Shown here: positions 11,311-23,197 of the stretch, in pieces
Position numbering within the stretch: the first letter of the stretch is position 1
Layout: the number at the start of each line of letters is the position of its first letter
Source of the DNA: Hemibagrus wyckioides
Lineage: Eukaryota > Chordata > Actinopteri > Siluriformes > Bagridae
Assembly: GCF_019097595.1 (NCBI RefSeq)
Contig: NC_080729.1
Coordinates: forward strand, 2,895,417 to 2,959,416
DNA: 64,000 bases
Direction of reading: 5' to 3'
Notes under the pieces: generated by a model
Seen by the model: only the letters and a program-made list of their open reading frames with translations
Told to the model about the DNA's origin: nothing
Database searches by the model: none
Translations under genes and position numbers: made by a program

Positions 11311-12100
11311 TTGCCTGATAGTGCTATCTACCTATCAATGTCAACCTAGCAAAAAATCTAAATAAATAAAGCTAGCACTACAGGAGTCTTTAGCTACTTC
11401 CTCTTCAAGCCTTTAAGTTTGTGTGTAGCTTACAAATGTTTTAAAAAACCAGAGCAAGAGAAAAACTAGCTCTGATATCCGCCACTATCAAGAACACAGC
11501 ATCGCTTTTAGCCTTTTTAGTTTTCATATGATGTAAATTAGCTCATGCGAATTTCAATGCCTTATGACTCAAGCTTTAAGGCGGAGTTTCTCCGAGTTTA
11601 TTATTTCTCTTGAAAGCAGAATCAGACGTGAATTTATAATTAGACAAAATTTAGCTTCTGTTTGATTTTTTTAAGCATTTAGCATAACGGCATCCACGTC
11701 TCTGGACCGCTAACCCTCAGCGAAAATGTTTCTACACACTGTGCCAAATTTTCTATCACACACATGGACAGTAAAACAAAACAGATGCACAAACGTTGTC
11801 CTTAAAAAAAAATCTGTCCATTAAAGTTCTGTTTTAATTAGGAGAACAGGACGGAAAGCAGATGGAAAAGATGAACTCTGAGTTTGGTGACTTCATCCTG
11901 AACTGGTCAGGGATAAAGAGATCATTGTGTTAATTACAATTCAAACCCCTGAATCTGTTCAGTTTTGTGAAATATAACGTTGGACGGAGATCGGGGGCAG
12001 ATTCGGGACTGATTCAGATTCAAGTGGAATGATTGATATCATCAAACGCCATTTCCAGTTAAAATTTTAATATTAGACTTTGGAAAAAAGGACTCCTGAA
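11311..12100. other. Unique AT-rich sequence, nothing recognised
   Basis: No repeats, coding homology or RNA genes are recognised. Confidence 0.4.
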
Positions 12101-13165
12101 TTTTACATGATTCATTTATTTCCATATATGATCCTTAAATGATTCACTTATTTCTGTATATGATTCTTAAATGATTCACTTCTTTCATAAGGATGTTTCT
12201 TAAATGATTCACTTATTTCTGTATATGAAATGAAATGAAACAGCCTTTATTTGTCACATATACATTACAGCACAGTGAAATTCTTTCTTCGCATATCCCA
12301 TCCTTGGAGGTTGGGGTCAGAGCGCAGGGTCAGCCATGATACAGCGCCCCTGGAGCAGAGAGGGTTAAGGGCCTTGCTCAACAGACCAACAGTGGCAACT
12401 TGGTGGTGCTGGGGCTTGAACCCCTGATCTTCCGGTCAACAACCCAGAGCCTTAACCACTTGAGCCACCACTGCCACATATACTGTATTCTTACAGTATA
12501 TGATTCATTTATTTCAATATATGGCTCTTAAATGATTCACTTCCTTCAAATGTACGATTCTTAAATGATTCACTATTTCTATATAGGATTCTTAAATGAT
12601 TCACTTAATTCAATATAAGATTCTTAAATGATTCACTTAATTCAATATAAGATTCTTAAATGATTCACTTATTTCTATATAGAATTTTTAAATGATTCAC
12701 TTATTTCAAATGTGTGATTCTTAAATGATTCACTTATTTCTATATATGAATCTTAAATTATTCACATATTTCAGTATAAGATTCTTAAATGATTCACTTC
12801 CTTCAGATGTATGATTCTTATATGATTCATGTATTTCTATCTATGATTCACATATTCAAATATATATTCTTAAATGATTCACTTATTTCAATATAAGATT
12901 CTTAAATGATTCATTCATTTCTATGTATAATTTTCACGATGCATTTATTTTCACTTCTTTTTCCAAATAATTTATTTATTTATAAGATTTATTTTTGAAT
13001 GTAATTTTCACACCCAATTCACTTATTTTCACATTTTGTTTATCTATTTTAGGACAAAGGATTCACTTATTTTCCTTTTTCCCCCAAATGATTCATCTAT
13101 TTTCAAATCATTTTTACATGATTCATATATTTGCATGTGATTTTTTTTTAAACAATTCATTTATT
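12101..13165. repeat. Degenerate 32-bp AT-rich minisatellite
   Basis: Units of about 32 bp built on gattcttaaatgattcac followed by ttatttcaatata recur with substitutions. The two best-preserved neighbouring copies are near 12590-12660. Copies become more degenerate after about 12900. The array is interrupted by a SINE at 12228-12475. Confidence 0.88.
12228..12475 (-). mobile_element. tRNA-derived SINE inserted in the minisatellite
   Basis: On the minus strand the element starts ggcagtggtggctcaagtgg, which resembles a Pol III A box. It has ggttcaagcc as a B-box-like element, then a tRNA-unrelated body containing gcccttgagcaaggccc. It ends gtgacaaataaaggctg plus an attc-type tail. A 5'-truncated copy of the same family lies at 30823-30992. 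It was probably mobilised by a partner LINE through a shared 3' end. The partner is not identified. Confidence 0.85.
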
Positions 13166-13770
13166 TCACCAGCTTGGACATATATTCACAGCTGTTCATG
13201 CCTCTTAAATGTAATTAAACAGGTTTCATTTAAATTTGGGGGTTTCTACTGAGGTCTGAATTAAAATGGAAGCATTAATTAACATTCCTTGTGGATGAAG
13301 AGATCGTGATCGCTGTCTGAGAGACTCCTCCGGCATGCCTTTTTTTGTGAAGGCAAAATGTGAAATGTCAGGGTCAGAATATAGACATTTCCTCGGGTTG
13401 AGAATGAACATAATCCCGCTTTATTACATTCGGTATAAAGCCAGAAAGCAACAAATTCGGAAAAAAAAAGAGACAAAATTGGCAATATATGAAAAAGAAA
13501 AACAACAAACCAAACAAAACAAACATATATATTTTACTATATTCAGATTTGGTTAAGCGGATTAAATCAATAAATTCATTATTTCATATAATTCCACCAG
13601 AATTTTCACTTATCAGACTACAGATGTCATAGAAACACACTGTGTGTTGTGATATTGCAGGAAAATAATCAACAAAACAGTCGATGCATTAAACAGATGT
13701 TAATAATTTTCCATTAAACATTATTTAACCACAGCACCGTGCCACAGATTAGAATTTAAAATATTTTAAA
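13166..13770. other. Unique AT-rich sequence, nothing recognised
   Basis: Short overlapping reading frames of 61-85 codons on both strands show no recognisable domain. Confidence 0.4.
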
Positions 13771-14480
13771 TAATTCAATTCAATTTGTTATGTTATTTGT
13801 AAAGCGCTTTTAACAATGGCTACTGTCTCAAAGCAGCTTTACAGAACATAAAAAATATAGCACAAAAAGTTCAAGATTAATATTAGACTTATATTTGTAT
13901 TGACCCCTAATGAGAAGCCTGAGGAGACTGTGGCGAAGAAAAACTCCCTGAGATGGTAAGAGGAAGAAACCTTGAGAGGAACCAAGCTCAAAGGGTGACA
14001 TTTGGGTGACACTGAGAGTGTGAGTTACCATAAACACAGAAGAGTGTGATTATAAATTATTATAAACACCGGAGAGTGGAATTATGAATAATGTCCTTTC
14101 TACACTCATATACAGTTAGTTAGAGTTCCTCCAGGAGCTCCTGACCAGCTCATAAATTAGTTCAACATCTGAGTCCATTATAGATTCAACACAAACTCCT
14201 CCATGCTGAAGCCTTCAGATCCTCAACGATGGAGATACAGCATGTGTAGAATGTTATTTTGTGTATTGATTAAGAGGTTGTCTTCAAAGTCCGCATGGGG
14301 TTGATATCTTCCCTACGAATGTTCCGAAATCTTCATGAAGGAGAATCCGACAGGAGCTGCTACAATCTCTACATGCCTCAGGATCCTCGCAGGGTCAGCT
14401 TCTTCTCACTGAAGGTCTGAAATCTTCATGAAGCGGAACACGACTGGCGGTCAGTTTCCTGAAGTCATGTCCAGAGACTT
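13771..14480. mobile_element. Dispersed teleost repeat with 'caattcaatt...' head
   Basis: The start aattcaattcaatttgtta is followed by aaagcgcttttaacaatgg, caaagcagctttacagaa, gaaaaactccctgagatgg and gaggaagaaaccttgagagg. These match a very abundant fish interspersed repeat that I recognise by wording but cannot class with certainty. The 3' boundary is approximate. Confidence 0.7.
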
Positions 14481-16095
14481 AACCCAAGTTTGGATGGAAA
14501 CGTCTGCAGGATTTTAAACCTTGTGCACACCTTGAGGAATAACAAATCATCCAGCCCACGGTGCTCCGAGGTGCAGCAGAAACACGGCTCCCTCCAAACA
14601 CAGCAATTAGCTGCAAGAAGGTTACCCTACATCACGCTGAAGGATTTTTACAGCTCGGGAAACGGAAATTGCTTCTAAAAATTTTGTAGGTCAGAAATAT
14701 TTATAGCTCTTAGGGGGAGGGAAAAAGTAGCATTTATAGCAATAGCAATGTTTTGTTGTGAACCGAATCTGTGGTAAGGGAATAAACTGGAGTTCTTTTG
14801 ATATTTGTGCTGTTTTCAAAGCTTTAAACGAGAACATAGATGAACTTTAAGAGACGCCGGAGTCGTTAGTATTCATCTGACGATGGAGCTGCTCTCCCAC
14901 AGGTGTGTTGCAGCGATGAATAATGAGCATCAAGATAAATAATATTCACCCGAGACACACTGAAGGTAAGCAAACAAACCTCTCCAAACTGAGGACAATG
15001 AGTGCAGCAGGACGCCCGGCGTTCTCGCAGGAGCTTCATCACCGATCCCCGAGCCATCGCCTATCATACATTAAAGATCTCTGCGACGTTCCCCTGTGTA
15101 AACTTGAAGAACGGATCTCGAGGTAAGAATCTTATTTTTCCATCTCCTGCACGTCCGCTACACGCAGACTTCCGGATGATTCCAGATGAAGAGTTCTTCT
15201 CGTGTGAGTGTGCATGATTGGATGTCTCACAAGGTTAAACTGAGGAAAGTGTAAAAAAACTCAAACCCTCCTGTGTCCTTGTGTGGAGAGGAGTGATGTG
15301 ATGAAGTGGAGACGCCGTTACGGATACTCGGCTAAATCACTAGAATTCGCCAGTAATTAATTTTTTTTCTTTTTCATATTTAGAACTTTCCATACATTTT
15401 TTTATCCATTTATGGTTACTTCACTGTTATGGCTAGTTACTGTTTTCGCTCATGTTATAGCAGCTATTAACTCATTATCATCTCTTTTTCTCTTCTTCTA
15501 GCTTGAAGGTAATTTGCACAGCTCTTAACCCGTCCTTCTAAACCCCCCGCACGTAACTCCGGGGTCGAGGAACAGTGTAATTCACTAAGCACAGCTTTTT
15601 ACCCGAGGATGCGAAACCCTTCTCTGAAGCAGGATTAGCACGGCTTTAACTCAACATCACGGTGCCAAAATCGTGTATACTGTCAACTTAGAATGGTACA
15701 GCTAGTTGCTTAGCGACAAACAAGCTCATTAACCTCATATCACATGAAAACCAGGACGTAGCAACACTTAACACAAACGGCTAGGTAGATATTATCACTG
15801 AACTGCACTTAGGAAATACAAGGAGTGTGAGACACTGTGAAAGTTGCTAATTTCAAATAGGAATGCAAATAAGAAGAAGGTTAATCCAGGGTTTAGGAAT
15901 GTACAGTGTGAAACGTCAGGCTATAACGATCCAGGATTAGCAATTAAACACGGCCAGTGTGAAACCTTTAACCACAGAACCCAGGATTGAGTTTACTTTG
16001 GGTGCACTAGGACCCAGGGGAACTATTTCACATTGATATGAATGGTAAATAAACTATAACCATGATTACGCAACAAAATATTCATATATACCTGA
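14481..16095. other. Mostly unique sequence
   Basis: A fragment near 15400-15500 (gttatagcagctattaactc) resembles the repeat at 19890-19920. Short frames near 14923-15217 carry no recognised domain. Confidence 0.35.
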
Positions 16096-16200
16096 GATTT
16101 GTAGCTGCACTGTCAGAGCTGCTGTTATAGAAAATTAATCAACACCTTCTGAACCAATCAGAATCCAGAACTGAACAATAGTGGAATGCAACGGACGCCG
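16096..16200. repeat. Decayed interspersed repeat fragment (ccaatcagaatcc core)
   Basis: The sequence has gagctgctgttatagaaa, then ccaatcagaatccagaac. It is related to the copies at 5603, 9879, 18981, 21962 and 51741. Confidence 0.5.
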
Positions 16201-16274
16201 AAACAGGAGCTATTTTATTTCACAGACGTCCTTTAAACTTAAACATGACTACTCAAGTCTCAATCTTTAATTCT

Positions 16275-16320
16275 TAATAATAATAATAATAATAATACTT
16301 CTACTACTTATAATAATAAT
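16275..16320. repeat. (TAA)n microsatellite, interrupted
   Basis: Two taa tracts flank a ttctactac interruption. Confidence 0.93.
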
Positions 16321-16730
16321 GTGAGAAATTGCTGTTCTATAAGAGGAATAAAACACTTTGGTATGTGGCGTTACAGGAAATTAACCCCACCCCAGGGTGC
16401 GAAGTTGAATTCCACGTCATCACGCCGCCCCTTCGGTGATTCATTTCCGAAAGCAGCGTGAGCCGTGCGTTTTATTCCTTACTTCATTCCACTGAAACAG
16501 TTCCGAGCAGCACGACACAGAGAGTTTTATTCCTGACATAAAAATCCACAGGAAAACTTTACAACAAGTCAGAGTTTTAAATCAACCTCCGGCAACGGAA
16601 GCAGAAGTTCAGTAATAAACCGTTTATAAACACATAATACAGCGTCTGAGCCGTCAGTTTGAGATTCATGATGAATTTATGAGTAAGCGTGGAATAAAAT
16701 GTATGTAAAGTGTAAACTCAAACCAACCAA

Positions 16731-17205
16731 TTATGTAATGAATATTTTGTTTTATGTTTTTCAATTATGTTTGAATTACATAATTAATATTTTAGTTAAA
16801 TATTTTATTGATTTTTTTATTGGAATTACACAATAAATATTTTGTTTAGTATGTCATTTAATGTTTTTTTTTTTTTTACATAATTAATATTTTTGTAAAT
16901 TTTTATTCAATGTTTTTATTGGAATTACATCATAAATATTTTTGTTACTTTTTTTCAATTAATGTTTTTACTAGAATTACATAATGAATATGTTGTTATT
17001 TTTTTAAAAAAATGTTTTTTACTGGGAGTAATAATGGATATTTTTGTTAATTTTTTATTTACATTTTTTTATTGGAATTACATAATGGATATTTTTGTCA
17101 ATTTTTTTTATTTAATGTTTATTTACTAGAATTACATCACGAATATTTTCGTTAATTTTTAATATACATGTTTTACAGGAATTACATTATACATGTTTTT
17201 ATTTA
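16731..17205. repeat. AT-rich degenerate minisatellite, ~60-65 bp unit
   Basis: Units contain gaattacataatgaatattt followed by a T-rich spacer and aatgtttttattg. About seven imperfect copies are present. The same unit type recurs at 18530-18850. Confidence 0.7.
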
Positions 17206-17337
17206 ATACTCTTAAAAAGCTGTTCTGTTTTATTTCTCTTATACCACAGCAATTCTGATTTAAAAAGTGAGAAAGAAAGTGATGTTTCTGTTTCTACCGT
17301 GAATAGAATGGGTTAAAGTACAGCTTGTCATGGTTTT

Positions 17338-17384
17338 TAATAAATAAATAAATAAACAAACAAATATATAAATAAATAAATGTC
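17338..17384. repeat. (AAAT)n microsatellite
   Basis: An imperfect run of aaat and aaac tetranucleotides. Confidence 0.92.
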
Positions 17385-17491
17385 AGTGTTTTATTCCTTT
17401 CTTCTGCTGTAGGTTGCGTCTGCTAACGTAACTTTATTATCATCCTGGAAGGACACTGAGACACTCACTCACTGCAGATCCGAGTAAAAGT

Positions 17492-17515
17492 CACACACAC
17501 ACACACACACACACA
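17492..17515. repeat. (CA)n microsatellite
   Basis: About 11-12 CA dinucleotides. Confidence 0.95.
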
Positions 17516-18529
17516 GAGCGTGAGATGTGCGATTGGTCTTTATAACTAAGCCTCTTCTTTCTTGCCGCGACGTGGACGTGTCAAGCTTGGAGTGCAGGAT
17601 GACGGATGAGAGAAAACGTGAGCGTTAGCAGTGTGCAGGTGCAGGTGTGTGAGGGAGAGGAGGATGAAGAGCGAGTGGAGAAAGAGAAGAAGGAGAAAAA
17701 GAAGGACTCCCGGGCCTCATGGAAAGCACAGCCTCGTGCTTGATCGAGCAGATGAAACCCAATCACTCTCGGTGGAGAGCCGAGTAAACAGGTGTGGAGC
17801 TTCACGAGCTTTCCACAAGCACTGATCTTCATCCATCTGCCTTCCGTGTCAACAACCACAACCCTCAACTACCACCCCAACCCCTCTGCCCCCCTGGGTG
17901 GAGTTTTACCACCTGTTTATTGCTGTATTAGCATTACCTGTTTAAACAGAATGCTAGCACCGTTCTGGGTTTACATGCCGCGCAAGCTCACACACATTTA
18001 TGCAAATTAGCATAAGAAATCCACCGACTAGCATGATTTTAGAAAGTGGGTAAAATCCAGAGAACCAGCAGAACCCACAGATCACTGAAATATTCAGTGA
18101 ACAATGAAATTCTCTCTCCAGGAGTGTTTCCTTATCCCAACGAACCACTAAGCACTGTTTATTAGCATAGCATTAGCTATCATTAAATTCTTCTTATTGC
18201 TTCTTTAAGAGTTCATTAGGTGATTAAAGGTTCCACGCAGGCAATAACTCAAGGTCAAACCTGAGACCCGGGACCTGCAGTGCTACAGGATAGTGTGTAG
18301 GTGCTAACATAAAGGCTAATACAGAAGCTAATGAACTGGTTGTGGCTTGGCTTAATTTCTGAATAAATATTAGAAAAGAAAAGAAAATAAATAATAGCTG
18401 AAGAAAAGCTGAAATAAAATTTTTAAAAACCGTAAAATTGAGAATTTACTCCGGAATTAACTTTTTTTTAAATAATCATATGTAAAATTTGCCACTTTTA
18501 TGCTTGGCTTGGTGACAGAAATAATGATA
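17516..18529. other. Unique sequence, nothing recognised
   Basis: Frames of 64-95 codons overlap on both strands at 17581-18148. None has a recognisable domain, and the Arg/Lys- or Ser-rich parts follow from a purine-rich stretch at 17650-17710. Confidence 0.4.
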
Positions 18530-18850
18530 TGATTATGTAATGAATATTTTTGCTGAATATTTTATTTTATTTATTTTACAGAACTTACATAATAAATATT
18601 TTTGTTTATTTTTTTTAACTGAAATTACATAATGAATATTTTTGCTAAATATTTTGTTTCATTTATTTTACAGAACTCACAATCAATATTTTTGATAAAT
18701 TTCTTTACTAGAAATACATAAATATTTTGGTTTAACATTTTGTTTAATATTTTTAACCTGATTTATATAATGCACATTTTTCTTGAATCTTTATTTAATT
18801 ATATAATTAATATTTTGGTTAAATATTGTTTAAAATATTTGCTTTTATTC
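18530..18850. repeat. AT-rich degenerate minisatellite, second locus
   Basis: Units such as gaattacataatgaatattt plus attttgtttcatttatttta match those at 16731-17205. The two loci are therefore related copies, or one split array. Confidence 0.65.
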
Positions 18851-18884
18851 CTTTTACTACATCTACATCAATTTTGCCAACGGT

Positions 18885-19020
18885 TATAATTTTCCTTATG
18901 GCTTAATCGGTTTATTTAGCTGAACTAACAAGCCGTTACTACGGCAACGACAACATATATAAACTGGCGATTCACAGTTAACCAATCAGGATCGAGAATC
19001 TGACAGCATTGTGATGTAAT
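18885..19020. repeat. Decayed interspersed repeat fragment
   Basis: The stretch contains ttactacggcaacgacaac and ccaatcaggatcgagaatc. Both motifs are shared, in the same order, with the copy at 9745-9960. Confidence 0.5.
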
Positions 19021-19818
19021 AAATATAAATGTAAATCAGCATGACTGTTTATAGGTGGTGAATGGCTCTGGTGTGATTTTTTTTTGCCCGGTTCTCCTGG
19101 TGGATCCGCAGGAGGTTCTGGACGATTCCAGCTGAAATGTTTATGTAAGAGCGAGCTGATATCATATCCGCCTCGCCGCAAGAACTGAGGAATCTAAAAC
19201 TGCTCTCCGAGACTCAGTGGGACGTTCCAGTCTGCGCATTCTTTTCTATCAATCGGCAGAGTTCCCGCAGCGAGAGGATCCACAGCGAATGTCAGCCCCT
19301 CTCCGAGAGAGCGCAGTGGAAGTAGAACCTCGCCTCGGCGTCCCGCCGTTCCTCTCGGAGATCAGGATGCCGCTCCACGCTCCTGACCGCGCTCCATTAC
19401 CTTAGACATCTCCCTCCAGCCGAGAGGAAGAGGCGGGGCAAGACGTCTGCTCCTCTGCATGGAAAACAAGAAAATCTGCTCTGACCACACAACTCAGCGA
19501 GCGTTCGCTTATCTGCTGAGGCTATTTAACGAAGATGCTTCCTCTCAGAACGTTCCAGAAGGAGCTGCACATATTAGTTTAATTCACTCAACGATCAAAA
19601 CTCATCAGAAAATTTCTAAAAAAGTTTTTATTCAACATTTTATTACCATTTTTTAAAAGATTTTTAGAACAACCTGAATTTTGTGCTAAATCTCTGAAAT
19701 AGTCACGTTACTTTATTTTTTGCAGAATTTATTTTTCAATATTTATTTATTTACTTAAAAATAAAAATCTTCATGAATATTTATTTATTTATTTATGAAT
19801 TTATGAACTTTTTTTTTT
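19021..19818. other. Unique sequence with a CpG-rich core
   Basis: CpG-rich, non-repetitive DNA lies at about 19150-19445 (for example cctcgcctcggcgtcccgcc). The remainder is AT-rich. A 62-codon frame at 19217-19405 has no recognised domain. The CpG-rich part could be regulatory or exonic. Confidence 0.35.
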
Positions 19819-19926
19819 TTTTTAGCCATTTATTGTTACATTTAATGCTGTGGAAGATCACTGAAACAAGTTAATTCCTGTTCTCACTTACGTTATAGCA
19901 GCAATAAACACTCATTCTCATCTACT

Positions 19927-19966
<40 letters not shown>

Positions 19967-20733
19967 TCTCTCTGACACTGGAGACTCCTTCCATAAACAC
20001 TACATAATCGTCTCCTGGCAGAAAAACCTGCCTTTATATTTCTAAGTTAGTTGAATCCAGGTTTATGTTTTGATGTTGTTTTTTCCTGAGCACTTTATCA
20101 TGTTTACTCATTTCTTCCGGAGGCAAAAAACAACAAAAAGAAGATCTTTAAAGAAGAGAAGAAAGGTTTAAAGCGGATGGAAGCGGAGTCGTTTCTAATC
20201 GTCTGGTTTATTAGCGAGTGTTGCTCACTTTCAGCAGGATCTTAAGAGCACGCAGAAACATGGTGAGGAATAAACCATCACAGAGGAGAGCAGCTGGACG
20301 GAGAGAAAAGAGATGAAGGGATGAGAGTGAGGGCTTGTATTACTGTCCTCCTGAGGACCTGCATGGACTCTCTGTACTGTATGGACCTGAATCCAACCCT
20401 GAACTTAACCTCAATAACAAAAATAATCCTTCACATGAGCTCCAAACTTCATCACTTCCTGTCTTTCTTCCTCTTTTCTTCCTCTCTGAGATTCTCGGGA
20501 ACTTTTCCACATAAACACACACACAGTGTACACCCTCAGGAACGAACAGATCATATGCAGATTCTGGAAACAGACACAAATAAGACGAATTTCTGCTTTT
20601 TATTCAGATAAATATGATAAAGTTTCTAAGATGAGACACGAAGCTCACGTGATAAAGACAGACCAGGTTTATTATCGTTAGCTGCGCATTTAAGATTCAA
20701 GCATCAAGAAATTACACACAGAATGGTTGCACT
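19819..20733. repeat. Composite repeat block, copy 1, with (CT)n
   Basis: A dispersed-repeat portion ending gttatagcagcaataaac is followed by a (CT)n tract (19927-19973), then about 760 bp starting gacactggagactccttcc. From 19974 onward the sequence is nearly identical to 23195-23941, with a 7-bp difference near 20173 and a few substitutions. A Tc1-derived fragment follows directly. Frames of 79-96 codons occur in both copies, but I recognise no domain. Confidence 0.85.
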
Positions 20734-21034
20734 TACACTATATTGTCAAAAGTTTTGGGACACTCCTCCAAATCATTGTATTCAGGTGTTGTTTTTCAGG
20801 GGTTGGGCTCGGCCCCTTAGTTCCAGTGAAAGGAACTCTTAATGCTTCAGCTTCATACCAAGACATTTTGGACAACTTTTTTGGAGACATTTTTGTGGGA
20901 ACAGTTTGGGGATGACCCCTTCCTGTTCCAACATGACTGCACACCAGTGACCAAAGCAAGGTCCATAAAGACATGGATGAGTGAGTTTGGTGTGGAGGAA
21001 CTTGACTGTCCTGCACAGAGTCCTGACCTCAACC
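20734..21034 (+). mobile_element. Tc1-derived element fragment, copy A
   Basis: The left terminus tacactatattgtcaaaag is followed by the body of the family described at 28263-28796. A short frame retains part of the Tc1 transposase C-terminus (QHDCTPVTKARSIKTWMSEF, then AQSPDLN). It breaks off at gacctcaacc and has no right terminus. It forms the right end of composite block copy 1. Confidence 0.88.
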
Positions 21035-21116
21035 ATTAAATCTGGATATAGATAAAGATTTTTTTCTATCTTTATGGTATTTAAATCCACAATGTGGTCA
21101 AATACAGAGAAAATGA

Positions 21117-21178
21117 TAAATAAATAAATAAAAAATAAATAAATAAATAAACAATGATGATTTAAATATTTAAAGTAA

Positions 21179-21223
<45 letters not shown>

Positions 21224-21262
21224 TTAAATGTAAATTATATATATATATATATATATTTATTT
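21117..21262. repeat. Microsatellite cluster: AAAT, TAA and AT
   Basis: An aaat tract lies at about 21117-21152, a taa tract at 21180-21223 and an at tract at about 21236-21256. Confidence 0.95.
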
Positions 21263-21348
21263 ATTTTTTTTTAAATAATTTTCTTTTTGTTTTCATAAGT
21301 TAGATAGAGATATTTGGAGCAGAAAAACAGATTGAGTTACAGACAGCT

Positions 21349-21420
21349 ACACACACACACACACACACATACACACACACACATACACACACACACATAC
21401 ACACACACACACACACACAG
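21349..21420. repeat. (CA)n microsatellite with cacata interruptions
   Basis: CA dinucleotides with four acat interruptions. Confidence 0.95.
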
Positions 21421-21795
21421 TAAGCGTATCATCCATCCACATCTCTCCTGCTCATTTCCGCCTCTCTGTGTTGTTGTGTCTGTGCTGATGATCAGTTAGG
21501 AGAGACACTTGTTCTTGGCTCGGCTCCAAACGCCTGATGACTTCTTTTCCGTACAGCAGCAGGAAGTTCTTCATATCTCACTTCCTGTCTCACTTCCCAG
21601 CACAGACACCTCTGCGTGATCCTGGACCACGTTACTCTGTAGTCACGCATACACTTTTTCACTTTCTTACACCTGGAATGAAGAGGAAAACACTCAGACA
21701 TGCTGCGCAGGGGAATCAGAGATCATGAGCAAAAGTTTGTGCACCTTGTCAACCTACCAAAAAAAAAAAAAAGAAACCTAAACTCCGCCTTCATT
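21421..21795. other. Unique sequence, nothing recognised
   Basis: Overlapping 63- and 69-codon frames on opposite strands show no domain. A poly-A run lies near 21758-21770. Confidence 0.4.
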
Positions 21796-22010
21796 CCCAA
21801 GTGCTGACACTGGAGACTCCTTCCATAAATGTTCCATAAATAAACATCTCCTTGCAGAAAACTTCACCATATCAACAAAAACTCTTTTTTGTATCTTATT
21901 ACGGGGTGCAGCTGCTGTACACATCCCCATGAATCCCATTTTACGAGTTAAAACCCTCCAACCAATCAGAACGGAGACCTGTTAAATATATTAGCATACA
22001 TTATTTAAGG
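21796..22010. repeat. Dispersed repeat copy (gactccttccataaa ... ccaatcagaac)
   Basis: The sequence starts gctgacactggagactcc, runs through ataaacatctccttgcag and gggtgcagctgctgtac, and ends ccaatcagaacgg. This copy links the 'gactccttccataaa' motif and the 'ccaatcagaa' motif into one family, explaining the partial copies elsewhere in the window. Confidence 0.6.
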
Positions 22011-22137
22011 ATTCCATAATGCACTGGTAGATTCTTGAGCATTTGAGTGATGAATAAAGATAAATATTATTTATAACACTGATATTTTAACAAAAGTCAT
22101 GCATAATATTTCAACATTTGATTACAGCCTAATGACA

Positions 22138-22295
22138 TATCATCAAAAAAAGATTTTTCATGGTTATATATATATTTTAAAACTTTTTTTTAATGTTGAG
22201 ACTATTATACAGTTTTGCTGATTTAGAATCCTCATATTTCTATTTATTTATTTATTCATTCATTCATTCATTCATTCATTCATTCATTCATTCAT

Positions 22296-22364
<69 letters not shown>

Positions 22365-22585
22365 TTTTATTTTATTTTATTTTTGATCCATTCCAACTGT
22401 CCTGTCTAACAGGCTTAAAATAAAATTAAATACATTTTTTAAAAAAAGATAAATAAATAAATAAATAAATAAATAAAATTGGCAAGCTCCAAGAATTAAA
22501 ATATTTTATCTGATTAATCAGATAAAGTCTGATATCACTGTATTACTCCAGGGTCTCAATATTCAGAAGTCAAAAAAAGATCTAT
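22138..22585. repeat. Dispersed repeat with (TTCA)n/(TTTA)n core, copy 1
   Basis: Flanks tttagaatcctcatatttc, ccaactgtcctgtctaacag and atctgattaatcagataaag surround a tetranucleotide tract (22239-22380). The same flanks in the same order recur at 26578-27000 with moderate divergence. Confidence 0.8.
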
Positions 22586-23039
22586 TTATTTTTTTTGTTA
22601 AGACTGTGCAGCATCTGTTAGCTTCAGCGAACGTTCTCAAAACCTGGTGTCAGTGTATTATCGTGTAAACGACGCCGCATTTCTGATTGCTCAGCATGTC
22701 TCCTGTCAAAACACCCCACACACCCCTCCCACCCCCATCTATCGGCTGTGTCTGGCCTCGGGGGAGTTTGGCATAAAACCCACCAGACATTAAACACAGG
22801 CCACTTCTCACCCTGGCTCTGTCAGCTCACGCGACGCTGCAGTGCGGAAAACAAACCGTCGGGTGACAGACGCGTCTGAGCCGACGCAGCCGCTGCCACC
22901 TATAATTGTGCTAACGATGTTCAGAGACGCTCAAAAAACATAACGTTCTGACATGTCATCCTGGGAGCTCTCTTGTTTACTCTGGTCTGCTGGATGGAAT
23001 AACATCCACGCTTTACACGACCTTGACGATTATTTGTTT
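22586..23039. other. Unique sequence with a CpG-rich part
   Basis: The stretch about 22730-22915 is CpG-rich and non-repetitive, with no recognised coding content. Confidence 0.35.
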
Positions 23040-23152
23040 TCTGACAAGGATGGCCCCAGGCGCTGTCGTGAATTAATCTTGAAATTTCTACTGTTTCAAA
23101 ATTCCCGTCCATACGCATATGCTTTTGAAGACATCTCTATCCATGTAAAAAT
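23040..23152. repeat. Partial unit of a degenerate tandem repeat
   Basis: The segment attcccgtccatacgcatat to ccatgtaaaaat matches units of the array at 24170-24590 (for example attcctgtccatacacaatg). It is separated from that array by the inserted block at 23153-24169. Confidence 0.6.

Positions 23153-23197
<45 letters not shown>

Noticed and set aside
20321..20611. Frame conserved between the two duplicated blocks (20321-20611 and 23549-23866)
   Set aside because: Preservation is explained by the recent duplication, since the DNA itself is nearly identical. No recognised domain and no evidence of selection.
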